NCBI RefSeq assembly: GCF_022698145.1
Contig: NZ_JALDAX010000011.1
Location: 62,001 to 126,000 of the forward strand
Reading direction: 5' to 3'
Origin: Streptomyces spinosisporus
GTDB taxonomy: Bacteria > Actinomycetota > Actinomycetes > Streptomycetales > Streptomycetaceae
DNA: 64,000 nucleotides
The notes under the pieces were generated by a model, which worked only from the letters and a program-made list of their open reading frames with translations, ran no database searches and had not been told where the DNA came from. Below, one piece after another: positions 51,554 through 61,088 of the stretch (position 1 is its first letter; every line of letters starts with the position of its first letter). The translations under genes and the position numbers were made by a program.

Positions 51554-52738
51554 ATGCACACCACGTACGACTGGATCACCACGCCCCTCACCGCGAGCCT
51601 GCTGCGCGGCGCCATCGACGTGGAGCGGACCGAGCGCGGTCTGCTCCCGCACCGGCTCCCCGCGTGGGCGCGCGCCCAGTGCACCGATCCGCAGCTGGCC
51701 ATGGCCGAGTCCCAGCCCTCCGGCGTACGGCTGGCCTTCCGCACCCGCGCGACGGCGATCGAACTGGACACCGTGCCCACCAAGCGCCTCTACGTCGGCG
51801 CCCCGTCCCGTCCCGACGGCGTGTACGAGCTCCTCGTGGACGGCCGCCCGGCCGGCCGGGGCAGCGTCAAGGGCGGTGACACCGTCACCATCGACATGAC
51901 CGCGGGAACCGCCGAGGTCCGATCCGGCGCCGTGGGCACGCTGCGCTTCACCGGCCTGTCCGACGAGGCCAAGAACGTGGAGATCTGGCTGCCGCACAAC
52001 GAGACCACCGAACTGGTCGCCCTGCGCACCGACGCCCCGGTGAAGCCGGCCCCTGCGTCCGGGCGCAAGGTGTGGCTGCATCACGGCAGTTCGATCAGCC
52101 ACGGCTCCGACGCCGCGGGCCCCACCACCACCTGGCCCGCCTTCGCCGCCTCGCTCGGCGGCCTGGAACTGATCAACCTCGGGCTCGGCGGCAGCGCCCT
52201 GCTCGACCCGTTCACCGCCCGCACGATGCGCGACACACCCGCCGACCTCATCAGCGTCAAGATCGGCATCAACCTCGTCAACACCGATCTGATGCGGCTG
52301 CGCGCCTTCACCTCCGCCGTCCACGGCTTCCTCGACACCGTCCGGGAGGGTCACCCCACGGCACCCCTGCTGGTCGTCTCGCCCATCCTGTGCCCCATGC
52401 ACGAGGAGACGCCCGGCCCGACCGTCCTGGACTTCAGCACCCTGGGCGACGGCAGGCTCCGGTTCCACGCCATGGGTGATCCCGCGGAGCGTGCCGACGG
52501 GAAGCTGACCCTGGGCGTCATCCGGGACGAGCTGTCCCGCATAGTGACGCAGCGGGCGGCCGAGGACCCGCACCTGCACTACCTCGACGGCCGTGACCTG
52601 TACGGGGAGGGCGACGCCGTGGAACTGCCGCTGCCCGACCAGCTCCACCCGGACGCCGCCACCCATGTGCGGATGGGCGAGCGGTTCGCCCGGCAGGTGT
52701 TCAGCGCGGGCGGGGTCTTCGCCGACCGGCGCGTCTGA
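51554..52738 (+). CDS. SGNH/GDSL-family hydrolase
   Basis: 394 aa. The N-terminal half (to ~165) is a beta-sandwich-like domain (RLYVGAPSRPDGVYELLVDGRPAG). The C-terminal half is an SGNH esterase: HHGSSISHG with the Ser, GLGGSALLDPF with Gly, SVKIGINLVN with Asn and DQLHPDAATH with the Asp-His pair. No signal peptide was seen. It is a carbohydrate-esterase or acyl-esterase candidate. The TetR gene 20 bp upstream probably regulates it. Confidence 0.87.
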   Translation: MHTTYDWITTPLTASLLRGAIDVERTERGLLPHRLPAWARAQCTDPQLAMAESQPSGVRLAFRTRATAIELDTVPTKRLYVGAPSRPDGVYELLVDGRPAGRGSVKGGDTVTIDMTAGTAEVRSGAVGTLRFTGLSDEAKNVEIWLPHNETTELVALRTDAPVKPAPASGRKVWLHHGSSISHGSDAAGPTTTWPAFAASLGGLELINLGLGGSALLDPFTARTMRDTPADLISVKIGINLVNTDLMRLRAFTSAVHGFLDTVREGHPTAPLLVVSPILCPMHEETPGPTVLDFSTLGDGRLRFHAMGDPAERADGKLTLGVIRDELSRIVTQRAAEDPHLHYLDGRDLYGEGDAVELPLPDQLHPDAATHVRMGERFARQVFSAGGVFADRRV

Positions 52739-52854
52739 GACGTCCACCTCCTCGCCGCCACCTCGCCTCCTCCGTGCGGTCCGGACGCCGTACTCGTGTC
52801 ACCACCGGGCACACGTGAGGTAACGTCCCCGACCGATATGCCGAGGTCGATGTG

Positions 52855-54408
52855 ATGGACGAGGAGAAGGCCGAAATGGGTGCCGGAAAGGACGGGGCCG
52901 GCCGTGCGCAGGTGACGGATGCCGAGAGCGCGAGGTGGGCGCGGGAACTGCTCGACCATCTCCGGCCGACCAGCCGCGACATCCGCCGGCTGGTGGGCTG
53001 GCTCGCCGACATCGTGGGCGGGACGGCCTGTCTGCAGGACGACACCGGACACGTCCTCGCCGGAACGCCGACACCGCTGGACGAGCACCTCGTCGCGGAC
53101 CTTGTCTCCGGCCGTGTCGCCTCCGCCGCCTGGGACGACGAGGGGCGCCATCTGCGGCTCGTCGGAGTGCGGCAGCCGCAGCTCGCCGCGGCCGGTGTGC
53201 TGGCGGTCTCCCGGACCGCCCCCTTCGACCGGCGGGCCGCCGACATCGTCACCCACACCGCCCAGGTCGTCGAACTCCTGCTGAGGGTACGTGAGTCGAG
53301 CGAGGCCGGACGGCGGCTGCGGCGCGCGACCTCCGATCTGCGCCTCGCCATCCTGCAACTGCTGATGGTCGAGGACACCGTCTCGGCCCGCCGCGTCGCC
53401 GCCGGCCTGTGGCCCGGTCTGCTCGACACCGACACCGCCTGCGTCTACGTCCTCGAGAGCAGCGCCCAGGAACGCGACCACATCGCGGAAGAGTGTCTGA
53501 CCGCGACGGACGAGCGGGCCCTGGTCGTACGCTGCCCCGCCGTCGATGCCCATGTCATCGTCGTCGCTCCCCATGACGCCGGCGCCGGAGACCTGCGGCT
53601 GCTGGTCGGGCGCCGGCCCGGCACCTACCTCGGCGGCAGCGCCCCGCAGAGCCTGGTGCGCACCGCCACCGCCTACGGCCAGGCCGTCAGCGCGCTGGCC
53701 GTCGCCCGCTTCCGGCCCGACCAGCAGGCCGTGTACGCCGAGCGCACCCACCCCGAGCGCCTGATGGATCCGGCGGTGCTGCTCGACTGGACGGTGAACG
53801 TCCTGCGTCCGCTCGACACCCTGGCGTACCACACCAGGGCCGAACTCCTCGCCACCACCAGGCTCGGCCTGGAGTTCACCGCGGTGAACGCGGCCAAGGT
53901 CCTCGGCGTCAGCCGCAACACCGTCCGCGCCCGCATGGACCGGGTGGAGGCCCTGCTGCACACGGACTTCTCCGACCTCGTCGCGCGCGCCGTCGTCCAC
54001 CTCGCGCTCAACACCCGGGTCGGTCTGTCCGAGGAAGCGCCCGAGGCCGGCCCCGCCGGGACGGCCCGGGCACGGCTCGCCGACCTGCTCGCCGGTCCCG
54101 CACTGCGTACCTGGGCACAGGGCCTGCTCGGCCGTCTGGAGGGCGACGCCCGCGATCTGCGACGTACGCTGCGCACCTGGATCGCGGCCGGGGGCAACGC
54201 CGAACGCGCCGCCAACATCCTCGGTGTCCACCCGCAGACGGTGCGCGACCATGTGCGCAGCGCGGAGCCCGTTCTCGAACGCCAGCTGCTCGCCTCGGGC
54301 AGCGATCTCTACGAGGTCGTGCTCGCCCACCTGGCCCTGGGCGAACTCGCCCAGCCCGAACTGCACCCGACGAACCAGGACCTTCCGGACTCAACTGTGC
54401 ACGGGTGA
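52855..54408 (+). CDS. PucR-family regulator with two helix-turn-helix motifs
   Basis: About 517 aa from the ATG at 52855 (a GTG precedes it). The N-terminal and central parts resemble the PucR/CdaR sensor layout (LADIVGGTACLQDDTGHVLAG). A first HTH of PucR_C type (NAAKVLGVSRNTVRARMDRVEALL) lies near residues 345-370. A second, similar HTH (RAANILGVHPQTVRDHVRSAEPVL) lies near 455-480. PucR proteins usually have only one at the C-terminus. Targets are unknown; the SGNH hydrolase lies upstream. Confidence 0.85.
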   Translation: MDEEKAEMGAGKDGAGRAQVTDAESARWARELLDHLRPTSRDIRRLVGWLADIVGGTACLQDDTGHVLAGTPTPLDEHLVADLVSGRVASAAWDDEGRHLRLVGVRQPQLAAAGVLAVSRTAPFDRRAADIVTHTAQVVELLLRVRESSEAGRRLRRATSDLRLAILQLLMVEDTVSARRVAAGLWPGLLDTDTACVYVLESSAQERDHIAEECLTATDERALVVRCPAVDAHVIVVAPHDAGAGDLRLLVGRRPGTYLGGSAPQSLVRTATAYGQAVSALAVARFRPDQQAVYAERTHPERLMDPAVLLDWTVNVLRPLDTLAYHTRAELLATTRLGLEFTAVNAAKVLGVSRNTVRARMDRVEALLHTDFSDLVARAVVHLALNTRVGLSEEAPEAGPAGTARARLADLLAGPALRTWAQGLLGRLEGDARDLRRTLRTWIAAGGNAERAANILGVHPQTVRDHVRSAEPVLERQLLASGSDLYEVVLAHLALGELAQPELHPTNQDLPDSTVHG

Positions 54409-54528
54409 GTCCCGCGGACTTCTCAGCGGGCACGGACGCGGTTCACAACATGTCCACTCGCCACGTAGTTTCGACGAGCCGCGGGGGCACGACCGGAACG
54501 GGGGACCGGTCGGGCCCCCCTCGGCGTT

Positions 54529-55770
54529 CTACGCCCGTAGCCGCACCGGCACCTCCTGCCAGCCGAACGCGATGAACGACGGCACCTGCCGCAGTTCGTC
54601 CTCGTCGACGGCCAGGCGCATCCCGGGGAAGCGCCCGAAGAGGGCGGGCAGTGCGGTCAGCGCCTCCACCCGGGCGAGCGGAGCACCGATGCACCGGTGC
54701 ACGCCGATGCCGAACGACAGGTGGTCGTCGGCCCCGCGCGCCGCGTCGAAGAGGTCCGCGTCCGGCCCGTAGTGCGCGGGGTCCACTCCCGCGGCGGCGT
54801 ACGTCGTGATGATGGCGTCGCCCGCCGGGATCGTGACGCCGTCGGCCTCGATGTCGCTGACGGCGAACCGCAGCGGCAGCGCGGCGATCGACGGATGCAG
54901 CCGCAGGGTCTCGTCGACGACCGCGTCCCAGCTGATCTTCCCGGCCCGTACGGCGGCGAGTTGCTCGGGGTGCCGGAGCAGGGCGACGACCGCGTTGCCG
55001 ATGAGGTTGACGGTCGTCTCGAACCCGGCGCCGATCACCAGCAGCAGGGTGTACAGCAGTTCCTCGTCGCTGAGCCGGTCGCCGTCCTCGTCCCGGACCC
55101 GGATCAGCTCGGTGGTGAGATCGTCCCCGGGGTGCTCGCCGCGGTGGGCGATCAGCGCGGGCAGGACCGTCCCGATCTGCTGCTGCACCGATGCGGCGTG
55201 TTCCGAACTGGGGTCGGAGGTGTCCATGATGGCCGCGACCATCCGCGCCGTGTCGTCCACCAACTCGTCCGGCACACCGAACAGTTCGCAGATGATCCGC
55301 AGCGGCAGCGGATGCGCGAGCGCCGACTTGACGTCGACCACCCGGCCGTCGGCGCCGGCCGCCTCCAGCGCGTCGAGCAGCTCCGCGGTGATCGCCTCCA
55401 CGCGCACGCGCATCGCCTCGGTGCGCCGGCGGGTGAAGCTCGGCGCCACCAGCTTGCGCAGGCGCGCGTGGTCCGCGCCGTAGGTGGAGAGCATGTTCAC
55501 CACGCCCACCCAGCCCAGTACCCAGCCCCAGGAGGGGTGTTGGCCGACCTCCGGCCACAACCTCCAGTGCAGGCGCGGGTCCTTGCTGACCCGGGGATCG
55601 AGGATCAGGTTCTTCAGGGTGTCGTAGTCGGTCGGCGCCCAGGCGGGAATGCCGCCCGGAAGGTCGACGGGGACGATCGGGCCGAGGGCGCGCAACCGGG
55701 CGCTCTCCGCGGGGATGTCGGCGCCGAACGGGTCGATGACGAAGCGGTCGATGCGGTCGGTGACGGTCAC
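54529..55770 (-). CDS. Cytochrome P450
   Basis: 413 aa, the usual size of a soluble actinobacterial P450. The I-helix is GAGFETTVNL, with Glu for the commoner Asp. ETLRLHP is the ExxR of the K-helix, and LSFGIGVHRCIGAPLAR carries the haem-ligand Cys. It resembles the CYP107-like families that oxidise small lipophilic or natural-product substrates. No ferredoxin gene is adjacent. It is divergent from an alpha/beta hydrolase across 142 bp. Confidence 0.92.
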   Translation of the reverse strand: MTVTDRIDRFVIDPFGADIPAESARLRALGPIVPVDLPGGIPAWAPTDYDTLKNLILDPRVSKDPRLHWRLWPEVGQHPSWGWVLGWVGVVNMLSTYGADHARLRKLVAPSFTRRRTEAMRVRVEAITAELLDALEAAGADGRVVDVKSALAHPLPLRIICELFGVPDELVDDTARMVAAIMDTSDPSSEHAASVQQQIGTVLPALIAHRGEHPGDDLTTELIRVRDEDGDRLSDEELLYTLLLVIGAGFETTVNLIGNAVVALLRHPEQLAAVRAGKISWDAVVDETLRLHPSIAALPLRFAVSDIEADGVTIPAGDAIITTYAAAGVDPAHYGPDADLFDAARGADDHLSFGIGVHRCIGAPLARVEALTALPALFGRFPGMRLAVDEDELRQVPSFIAFGWQEVPVRLRA

Positions 55771-55912
55771 GGCGGATCTCCCGGAGGTGGGGTGGAACGG
55801 GCCGAGTCCGCGGCCCGCCGGGCCGGCACTCGCGTGGGCGCGGGCCGGTGACGCGAACCCCCGCGCCCGCTACGCTACCCGCCAGTAACCGGATGTAACC
55901 AGGGGGGTACCG

Positions 55913-56695
55913 ATGCCGCAGCTCGAAGTCCACGGCGCAGCGCTGACCTATGACGACGAGGGCCCGCGCGAAGGCGACGGCGTGCCCCTGGTGTTCATCC
56001 ACGGCTGGACGGCGAACCGGCACCGCTGGGACCACCAGATGACGCACTTCGCCCGGACCAGGCGCGTGATCCGCCTCGATCTGCGCGGCCACGGCGACAG
56101 CGGCGGAAAGGGCGTGCGCACCATCGCGGAGCTGGCCGAGGACGTGACCGCCCTCCTCGATCACCTCGACGTCGAACGGGCGGTGCTGGTGGGCCACTCG
56201 ATGGGCGGCATGATCGCGCAGACGATCACGCTCGACCAGCCCGAGCGGGTGGAGCGCCTCGTCCTGGTCGACTCCATCAGCCGCATGACCTACAGCCGCG
56301 GACGCGGCCTGCTGATGGGCGCCTCGACACTCGTCCCCTTCAAGCTGTTCATCGCCGCCAACATCCGGCGCGCCTTCGCGCCCGGCTTCCCCCGCGAGCA
56401 GGTCCGCGCCTACATCAAGGCCTCCGCGGACACGCCCCGCGACGTCGTCATGCCGCTCTACGGCGCCATGCGCGCCTTCGACGTACTGGACCGGGTCGGC
56501 GACATCCGCGTACCCACCCTCATGGTGCACGGCTATCACGACATCCAGCTGCCGCTGCGGCAGATGCTGCGCATGGCCAAGGCCTACCCGGACGCGGTGG
56601 TCCGCATCATCGACGCAGGACATGAACTGCCGGTGGAGAAACCCGCCGAACTGACCACGGCCCTCGACCAATTCCTGACCTCCGCCGAGAAGTAG
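55913..56695 (+). CDS. Alpha/beta hydrolase
   Basis: 260 aa. HGWTANRHRWD (oxyanion), RLDLRGHGDS, nucleophile Ser96 in GHSMGG, acid Asp near VHGYHDIQLP and His in DAGHELPVEKP complete the classic triad. It resembles bacterial esterases, lactonases and haloperoxidase-like perhydrolases. It shares a promoter region with the P450 and may act on its product. The substrate is unknown. Confidence 0.88.
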   Translation: MPQLEVHGAALTYDDEGPREGDGVPLVFIHGWTANRHRWDHQMTHFARTRRVIRLDLRGHGDSGGKGVRTIAELAEDVTALLDHLDVERAVLVGHSMGGMIAQTITLDQPERVERLVLVDSISRMTYSRGRGLLMGASTLVPFKLFIAANIRRAFAPGFPREQVRAYIKASADTPRDVVMPLYGAMRAFDVLDRVGDIRVPTLMVHGYHDIQLPLRQMLRMAKAYPDAVVRIIDAGHELPVEKPAELTTALDQFLTSAEK

Positions 56696-56722
56696 GGCGA
56701 ACCCCGAGCGCGCCCGGGGCGA

Positions 56723-57256
56723 TCAGCGGCTCAGCTTGGCCTTCATGCCGCCGACCGTCGCGGCGGGCCGTGCCGTGGCGCGCACCGACCGGCCCACCAG
56801 GTTGGCCTCCCGGCGCAGGTCGTGAGCGGCATGGCGGCCGCGCCAGGCCAGCGAGGGGGCACCGGCGGTGTCGTCGGCAGCGATCAGCAGACCGCCGAGC
56901 ATCGACAGGTTCTTCAGGAAGTGGATCCGCTGCTGAGCGCGCTCGTCGGGATCCTTGGCCTCCCAGAAACGGTGCCCCGCCAGGGTGGTCGGCACCAGCG
57001 TGGCCGCGATGGCCAGCGCCGCCGGCCGGGGCAGCCGCCCGCTGCCCAGCAGCAGACCCGCCACCAGCTGTACGGCGCCGTTGAGCCGTACGACCTGTTC
57101 GGTGCGGTCGGGCAGCTGGGGCACCCGCTCGGTGACCGGCTGGACGACGGGCTCCGCGGCGGGAGCGACCTGTTCGGGAGCGCGCAGCGAGTCCATACCG
57201 CCCGCGACGAACATGGAGGCGAGCATGGGCCGGCCGACCAGACGCAGGAGACTCAT
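56723..57256 (-). CDS. DoxX-family membrane protein
   Basis: 177 aa from the ATG at 57256 after GAGGAGAGG. The DoxX pattern is visible: RLVGRPMLASMFVAGGMDSLRAP, then VVRLNGAVQLVAGLLLGSGRLPRPAALAI, PTTLAGHRFWEAKDP and HFLKNLSMLGGLLIAA, making about four membrane spans. Mycobacterial DoxX takes part in a membrane oxidoreductase complex with SodA and SseA. No such partners are adjacent here. Confidence 0.87.
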   Translation of the reverse strand: MSLLRLVGRPMLASMFVAGGMDSLRAPEQVAPAAEPVVQPVTERVPQLPDRTEQVVRLNGAVQLVAGLLLGSGRLPRPAALAIAATLVPTTLAGHRFWEAKDPDERAQQRIHFLKNLSMLGGLLIAADDTAGAPSLAWRGRHAAHDLRREANLVGRSVRATARPAATVGGMKAKLSR

Positions 57257-57402
57257 GAGCCTCTCCTCGGAGTGTGGGGATGTGCAGGGACCCTCCGGGT
57301 TCCCGACGGGCTGTGGTCGATGCCACGTCACCGGTGGCGGCACGGGCATGTCGCCATAGGGAGTCGGCCGCTACCGTTTTTTCACGGTTCCAGTTCTCGC
57401 TC

Positions 57403-57951
57403 ATGCAATACGGACGGCCCGCAGTGCTCGCAGACCTCTCCCCGCTCATCGCGGCGACCGCCCAGTGGCTGACCTGCGCCTACCCCTCGGCGGGCGGTGC
57501 GCGGGCCGCGACCCTGTGCGAAGTGCAGGCCCGCCAAGCCGTCACGGTCGCGGCATGGCTGCGCTACCCCACCCCGGCGGACGCGGCACTCGTCGGCATC
57601 GCGGGCCCCGGCGGCTCGGCCCGCCTGGACTGGATCTCGGGCGCGGACCACACCCTCGGCCACGACCCGGACGCCCACGCCTGGCGCACCTGGGTCGACG
57701 AGGTAGTGGCCAGCTGGGCGGCCTGTCTGCTGACCGATCCGGATCTGGCCCGTCTCGCGGTGGACGCCCTCGCCGAGGGCAGCCGCGACGCCGGTGATCC
57801 CGGCAGGTTCCGGCGCCTTGTCGCACCCGACGAGACCGACCGGCGTGCGGCCGCTCTGCTGCGCCACCCGGATCTGCTCGCGCCCGTGAGCGCACTCCAC
57901 CAGGACCAACTCCTGGACCTGCTCAAGCCGGGACAGGCACTCACCGCCTGA
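57403..57951 (+). CDS. Conserved actinobacterial protein, unknown function
   Basis: 182 aa from the ATG at 57403. I do not recognise a family. It is a soluble, Ala-rich, mostly helical protein with LIAATAQWLTCAY at the N-terminus, a central HAWRTWVDEVVASWAACLL helix and a Leu-rich C-terminus (LHQDQLLDLLKPGQAL). Codon use and GC3 look genuine. It is divergent from doxX and converges with the hemerythrin gene, ending 13 bp from its stop. Confidence 0.65.
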   Translation: MQYGRPAVLADLSPLIAATAQWLTCAYPSAGGARAATLCEVQARQAVTVAAWLRYPTPADAALVGIAGPGGSARLDWISGADHTLGHDPDAHAWRTWVDEVVASWAACLLTDPDLARLAVDALAEGSRDAGDPGRFRRLVAPDETDRRAAALLRHPDLLAPVSALHQDQLLDLLKPGQALTA

Positions 57952-57964
57952 CGCGCGAGCCCTT

Positions 57965-58549
57965 TCACGCCCCCATGCCGCGACCGCTCAGTGCGTCACG
58001 CATCCGGTCGACCAGTCCCGCACCCGGTGCCATCAGCTTGTTCGCCGGAGGGGTGTCCGGCGCGGAGGGGTGCGGACGGGTCGGCGCCGTCTTCTTGGCC
58101 CGGCGGACCTTGTCGCCCAGTTCGTCGAGGGCCTCGGGCGTGCAGGCGGTGCGTAGCCGCGGAAAGAGGTTTCCTTCCTCGTCGGCGATGTGCGCGCGGA
58201 CGTCGCTCATCAACTGCCCGACGAGCCGGTCGAATTCGGCGTCACCGGCCTCACAGCTCTCCAGATCCTTCATGATCTGCTCGGCCGTCGAGTGATCCTC
58301 GATCTCCCGGTCCGCCAGGGCGTCGCCGTCGGGCAGATGCTCCCGCACCGCCGGGTACAGGTACTCCTCCTCGGCCACGGAGTGCCGGACCAGTTCGATC
58401 GTGGCCCGGTCGGCGTACACCTTGCGGTCCTTGTCACCGGGCGGCAGCGCCTCGATGCGGCCGAAGAGGTCCTCGACCTCCCGATGGTCGAGCGCTAACG
58501 CCCACGCTCCGGCTCGGGCCCCGTCAGTCATGGGCAAGGGCATGGGCAC
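57965..58549 (-). CDS. Hemerythrin-like (HHE) protein
   Basis: 194 aa from a GTG at 58549; ATGs at 58543 and 58531 are alternatives. The di-iron HHE pattern is visible: ALDHREVEDLF, VRHSVAEEEYLYP, EDHSTAEQI and HIADEEGNLFP, giving His and Glu ligands on four helices over residues ~20-135. A basic, Pro-rich tail follows. Such proteins bind O2, NO or iron, or defend against oxidative stress. Confidence 0.88.
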   Translation of the reverse strand: MPMPLPMTDGARAGAWALALDHREVEDLFGRIEALPPGDKDRKVYADRATIELVRHSVAEEEYLYPAVREHLPDGDALADREIEDHSTAEQIMKDLESCEAGDAEFDRLVGQLMSDVRAHIADEEGNLFPRLRTACTPEALDELGDKVRRAKKTAPTRPHPSAPDTPPANKLMAPGAGLVDRMRDALSGRGMGA

Positions 58550-58614
58550 GGCCCGCTTCCGTACGAGCTCATGCGGCAGGCGAAAGTCGGGCGCGACTAG
58601 TATGCGTTCCCGTC

Positions 58615-59547
58615 ATGGACTTCACGGATGTCTCGCTGACCGCGCTGCGCGTGCTGCGTGCGGTGGCCGAACAGGGCACGTTCACCGCGGCAGCGGCGTC
58701 GCTGGGCTACACCCAGTCGGCGGTGTCACGGCAGATCGCCGCGATCGAGCGGGCGGCCGGCGCGCAACTGCTGGAACGGCGGCGTGACGGCGTACGGCTG
58801 ACCGCGGCGGGCCGCGTCGTGATGCGCCGGGCGACGGTCGTGCTCGACGAGATCGAGGCCACCGCGCGCGAGCTGTCCGGCCTTCCGGAACAGGCCGGCA
58901 CGGTCCGCCTGGGATGGTTCCCCAGCGCCGGAGCCGTCCTCGTGCCCACGGCCCTGGCCGCGCTGCGCCGCACCGACCCCGGCCTCGACGTCGTCACACG
59001 GGAGGGCACCACTCCGGCACTGGTGCGCGCCCTGCGCGCCGGCAGCCTGGATCTGGCGCTGCTGGCCTCGGTGCCGCCCTTTCGGCCGCCGGACACGGAA
59101 TCGCCTCCGCTCGCAGTGCAGACGCTCACCGAACGGGCCCTGTGTCTCGCGGTGCCCGCCACCCACCCCCTCGCCCGCGGCGCCTACGTCGACGTGGCCG
59201 ACCTGCGCGGACAGCGCTGGATCGCGAGCACCGGCTCCGGCGAGGACCGGCTGATGGGTGTGTGGCCGGGCCTGGACGAGCGGCCCGAGATCGCCCACAC
59301 CGCGCGCGACTGGCTGGCCAAACTCCGCCTCGTCGGCGCCGGTTGCGGGCTCACCACCGTGCCCGCCTCTCTCGCCGGGGCCGCACCGCCGGGCGTATGC
59401 ATCCTGCCGGTCCGCGGCGGGCCCCAGGAACAGCGGCGCCTGCTGCTGGCCCGGCTGCCGCACCCGCCGAGCGAACCGGTCGTGCGCGTGGCAGCCGCCC
59501 TCCGCGCGTCCGCCCTCGACGCCGAAACGGCGGGCCCGGCGGCATGA
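58615..59547 (+). CDS. LysR-family regulator
   Basis: 310 aa. The helix-turn-helix is LTALRVLRAVAEQGTFTAAAASLGYTQSAVSRQIAAIERAAG, the actinobacterial LysR style. The effector domain runs from about residue 88. It is not close to the LysR pair at 18 and 24 kb. It is divergent from the hemerythrin gene with only 65 bp between, so that gene is a plausible target. Confidence 0.9.
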   Translation: MDFTDVSLTALRVLRAVAEQGTFTAAAASLGYTQSAVSRQIAAIERAAGAQLLERRRDGVRLTAAGRVVMRRATVVLDEIEATARELSGLPEQAGTVRLGWFPSAGAVLVPTALAALRRTDPGLDVVTREGTTPALVRALRAGSLDLALLASVPPFRPPDTESPPLAVQTLTERALCLAVPATHPLARGAYVDVADLRGQRWIASTGSGEDRLMGVWPGLDERPEIAHTARDWLAKLRLVGAGCGLTTVPASLAGAAPPGVCILPVRGGPQEQRRLLLARLPHPPSEPVVRVAAALRASALDAETAGPAA

Positions 59548-59549
59548 AG

Positions 59550-59578
59550 CAGGGTCCGCGCGGCACGCACGGACCCTG
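59550..59578. terminator. Bidirectional terminator after lysR
   Basis: CAGGGTCCG (59550-59558) and CGGACCCTG (59570-59578) form a 9-bp stem with an 11-base loop, between convergent stop codons. Confidence 0.75.
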
Positions 59579-59599
59579 TGCCATGAGCGGTGCGCCGTG

Positions 59600-59815
59600 T
59601 CAGGCGCGCGGCCGCTCGAAGGTGAGGAGCAGGCCCTCGACCGCTCCGGGCCCTATGCGGCCCTTGACGTCGGCCGAGGTGATCGCCTTCAGTGCCCAGC
59701 CGTCCTCGGCATGCTTGTTGAGGACCTTCTCCAGCTTGCCGCTGTCCAGCGCGTCACCGATCAGGGACTCCCTGAAGGAGACGACCTTGTACTCATAGCT
59801 GTAGGCGTGACTCAT
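59600..59815 (-). CDS. DUF4177-family small protein
   Basis: 71 aa from the ATG at 59815 (AGGAGG 11 bases upstream). YEYKVVSFRES, then LNKHAEDGWALKAITSADV and LLLTFERP match the small DUF4177 beta-alpha-beta proteins. Their function is unknown. It is a single-gene unit between two terminator-like regions. Confidence 0.82.
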   Translation of the reverse strand: MSHAYSYEYKVVSFRESLIGDALDSGKLEKVLNKHAEDGWALKAITSADVKGRIGPGAVEGLLLTFERPRA

Positions 59816-59966
59816 GGCTGTGGTGTCCTCCTGTGCGTCGGCGGCGGTGCGGGCACCAGCCAATCACGGTGCCACGGCACTCGGCACAGCGGTGCGCCCT
59901 TCGTCCGCGAGGACGTCCGATCCGCGAAGGCAACTCATCCGCGACGGCATCGCGGGAGATGTCCCC

Positions 59967-60377
59967 ATGGACTACGGTCGACGGATGGCAACGTGGGACG
60001 ACGTCCGGAACCTCGCACTCGGCCTCCCCGAGACCAGCGAACGGATCTCGCGTGAACTGCCGCAATGGCGTGTCAAGGACAAGCTGTTCGTCTGGGAACG
60101 GCCGCTGCGGGGCACGGACCGCGAGGCGCTCGGCGACGCCGCGCCGGACGGGCCGATCCTCGGCGTCCGGGTCGCGGACGTCGGTGTGAAAGAGGCGCTT
60201 GTGGCCTCCGACCCCGGCGTCTACTTCACCACCCCGCACTTCGACGGCTATCCGGCGGTTCTGGTCCGCCTCGACCGGATCGGCTCCGCCGAGCTCCAAG
60301 AAGTGATCACGGAGGCATGGCTCGTCCAGGCCCCGAAACGCCTGGCGGAGCAGTTCCTCGACACGGGCGGCTCATGA
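59967..60377 (+). CDS. MmcQ/YjbR-family protein
   Basis: 136 aa from the ATG at 59967 (GGGAGA eight bases before); an ATG at 59985 (MATWDDVR) matches the family's usual start better. The MmcQ/YjbR fold is visible: WDDVRNLALGLPETSERIS, WRVKDKLFVWERPL, and the C-terminal ELQEVITEAWLVQAPKRLAEQF helix. These DNA-binding-like (CyaY-fold) proteins have no clear assigned role. Confidence 0.85.
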   Translation: MDYGRRMATWDDVRNLALGLPETSERISRELPQWRVKDKLFVWERPLRGTDREALGDAAPDGPILGVRVADVGVKEALVASDPGVYFTTPHFDGYPAVLVRLDRIGSAELQEVITEAWLVQAPKRLAEQFLDTGGS

Positions 60378-60383
60378 GCCCGC

Positions 60384-60890
60384 TCAGCAGTCGCGGGACC
60401 CGTCCTGCTGTTCGCCGGTGAGCGTTCCGCCGGGGTGCGGCCACTGTGCGAGCGAGATCATCCGCATCACCCGGTGCAAGAGGTAGCCCGCCAGCGGCAG
60501 TTCGCCGAAGACCGCGAGCGCCGCCGCCGGCCACACCTCGGAGGTGCCGAAGGAGAGCGACACGTCGAACCACGCGTCGCCGATCAGCAGCACCGCCGTC
60601 GCCAGTCCCGCCACGATCACGGCGCGGTGCCGCAGCCAGCCGAGCAGCACGGTCGCGGCCATCGCGATCAGGAGCAGGACGTCGAACCCGACCCAGGCGA
60701 CACGCCAGTGGTGCACCTTGTAGCCGGACGGCAGCGTCAGCGCCAGCAGCACGGTCCACGGGACGAGCGCGACGGCGCACACCGTCAGCAGTTCCAGGGT
60801 GTGCCGCCGGTGCCGGCGACTCCGTTCGAGCAGTTCGGGCGACGCGACGGGAGCGGCCCCTTGCGGACCGCCGGCCTTCAGGTCGCTCAC
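60384..60890 (-). CDS. Small integral membrane protein, unknown function
   Basis: 168 aa from a GTG at 60890 (GGGTGAC nearby); the true start is uncertain. Four hydrophobic segments run from about residue 35 to 145 (TVCAVALVPWTVLLALTL, VGFDVLLLIAMAATVLLGWL, VIVAGLATAVLLIGDAWFDV and AALAVFGELPLAGYLL). GDAWFDV in the third span carries charged residues of possible importance. I do not recognise the family. It converges with the MmcQ gene. Confidence 0.7.
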   Translation of the reverse strand: MSDLKAGGPQGAAPVASPELLERSRRHRRHTLELLTVCAVALVPWTVLLALTLPSGYKVHHWRVAWVGFDVLLLIAMAATVLLGWLRHRAVIVAGLATAVLLIGDAWFDVSLSFGTSEVWPAAALAVFGELPLAGYLLHRVMRMISLAQWPHPGGTLTGEQQDGSRDC

Positions 60891-61088
60891 GTCACCCGCT
60901 CCGTTCGCTCTGCGGCGCCCGCACGACTCAGGGGATGCGGGACCGATCGATGTCCAGTACGACAAGACGGCGGTCGACGGCATTCCCGGCACCGCCGATC
61001 TCCGCGCCGCGCCGCAACACCGGGAACGCGACCGAGCTCCGAGTCCCGTACACCTGGCGATGTGCGGGATGCGGAGCTCGGGGGTGGG

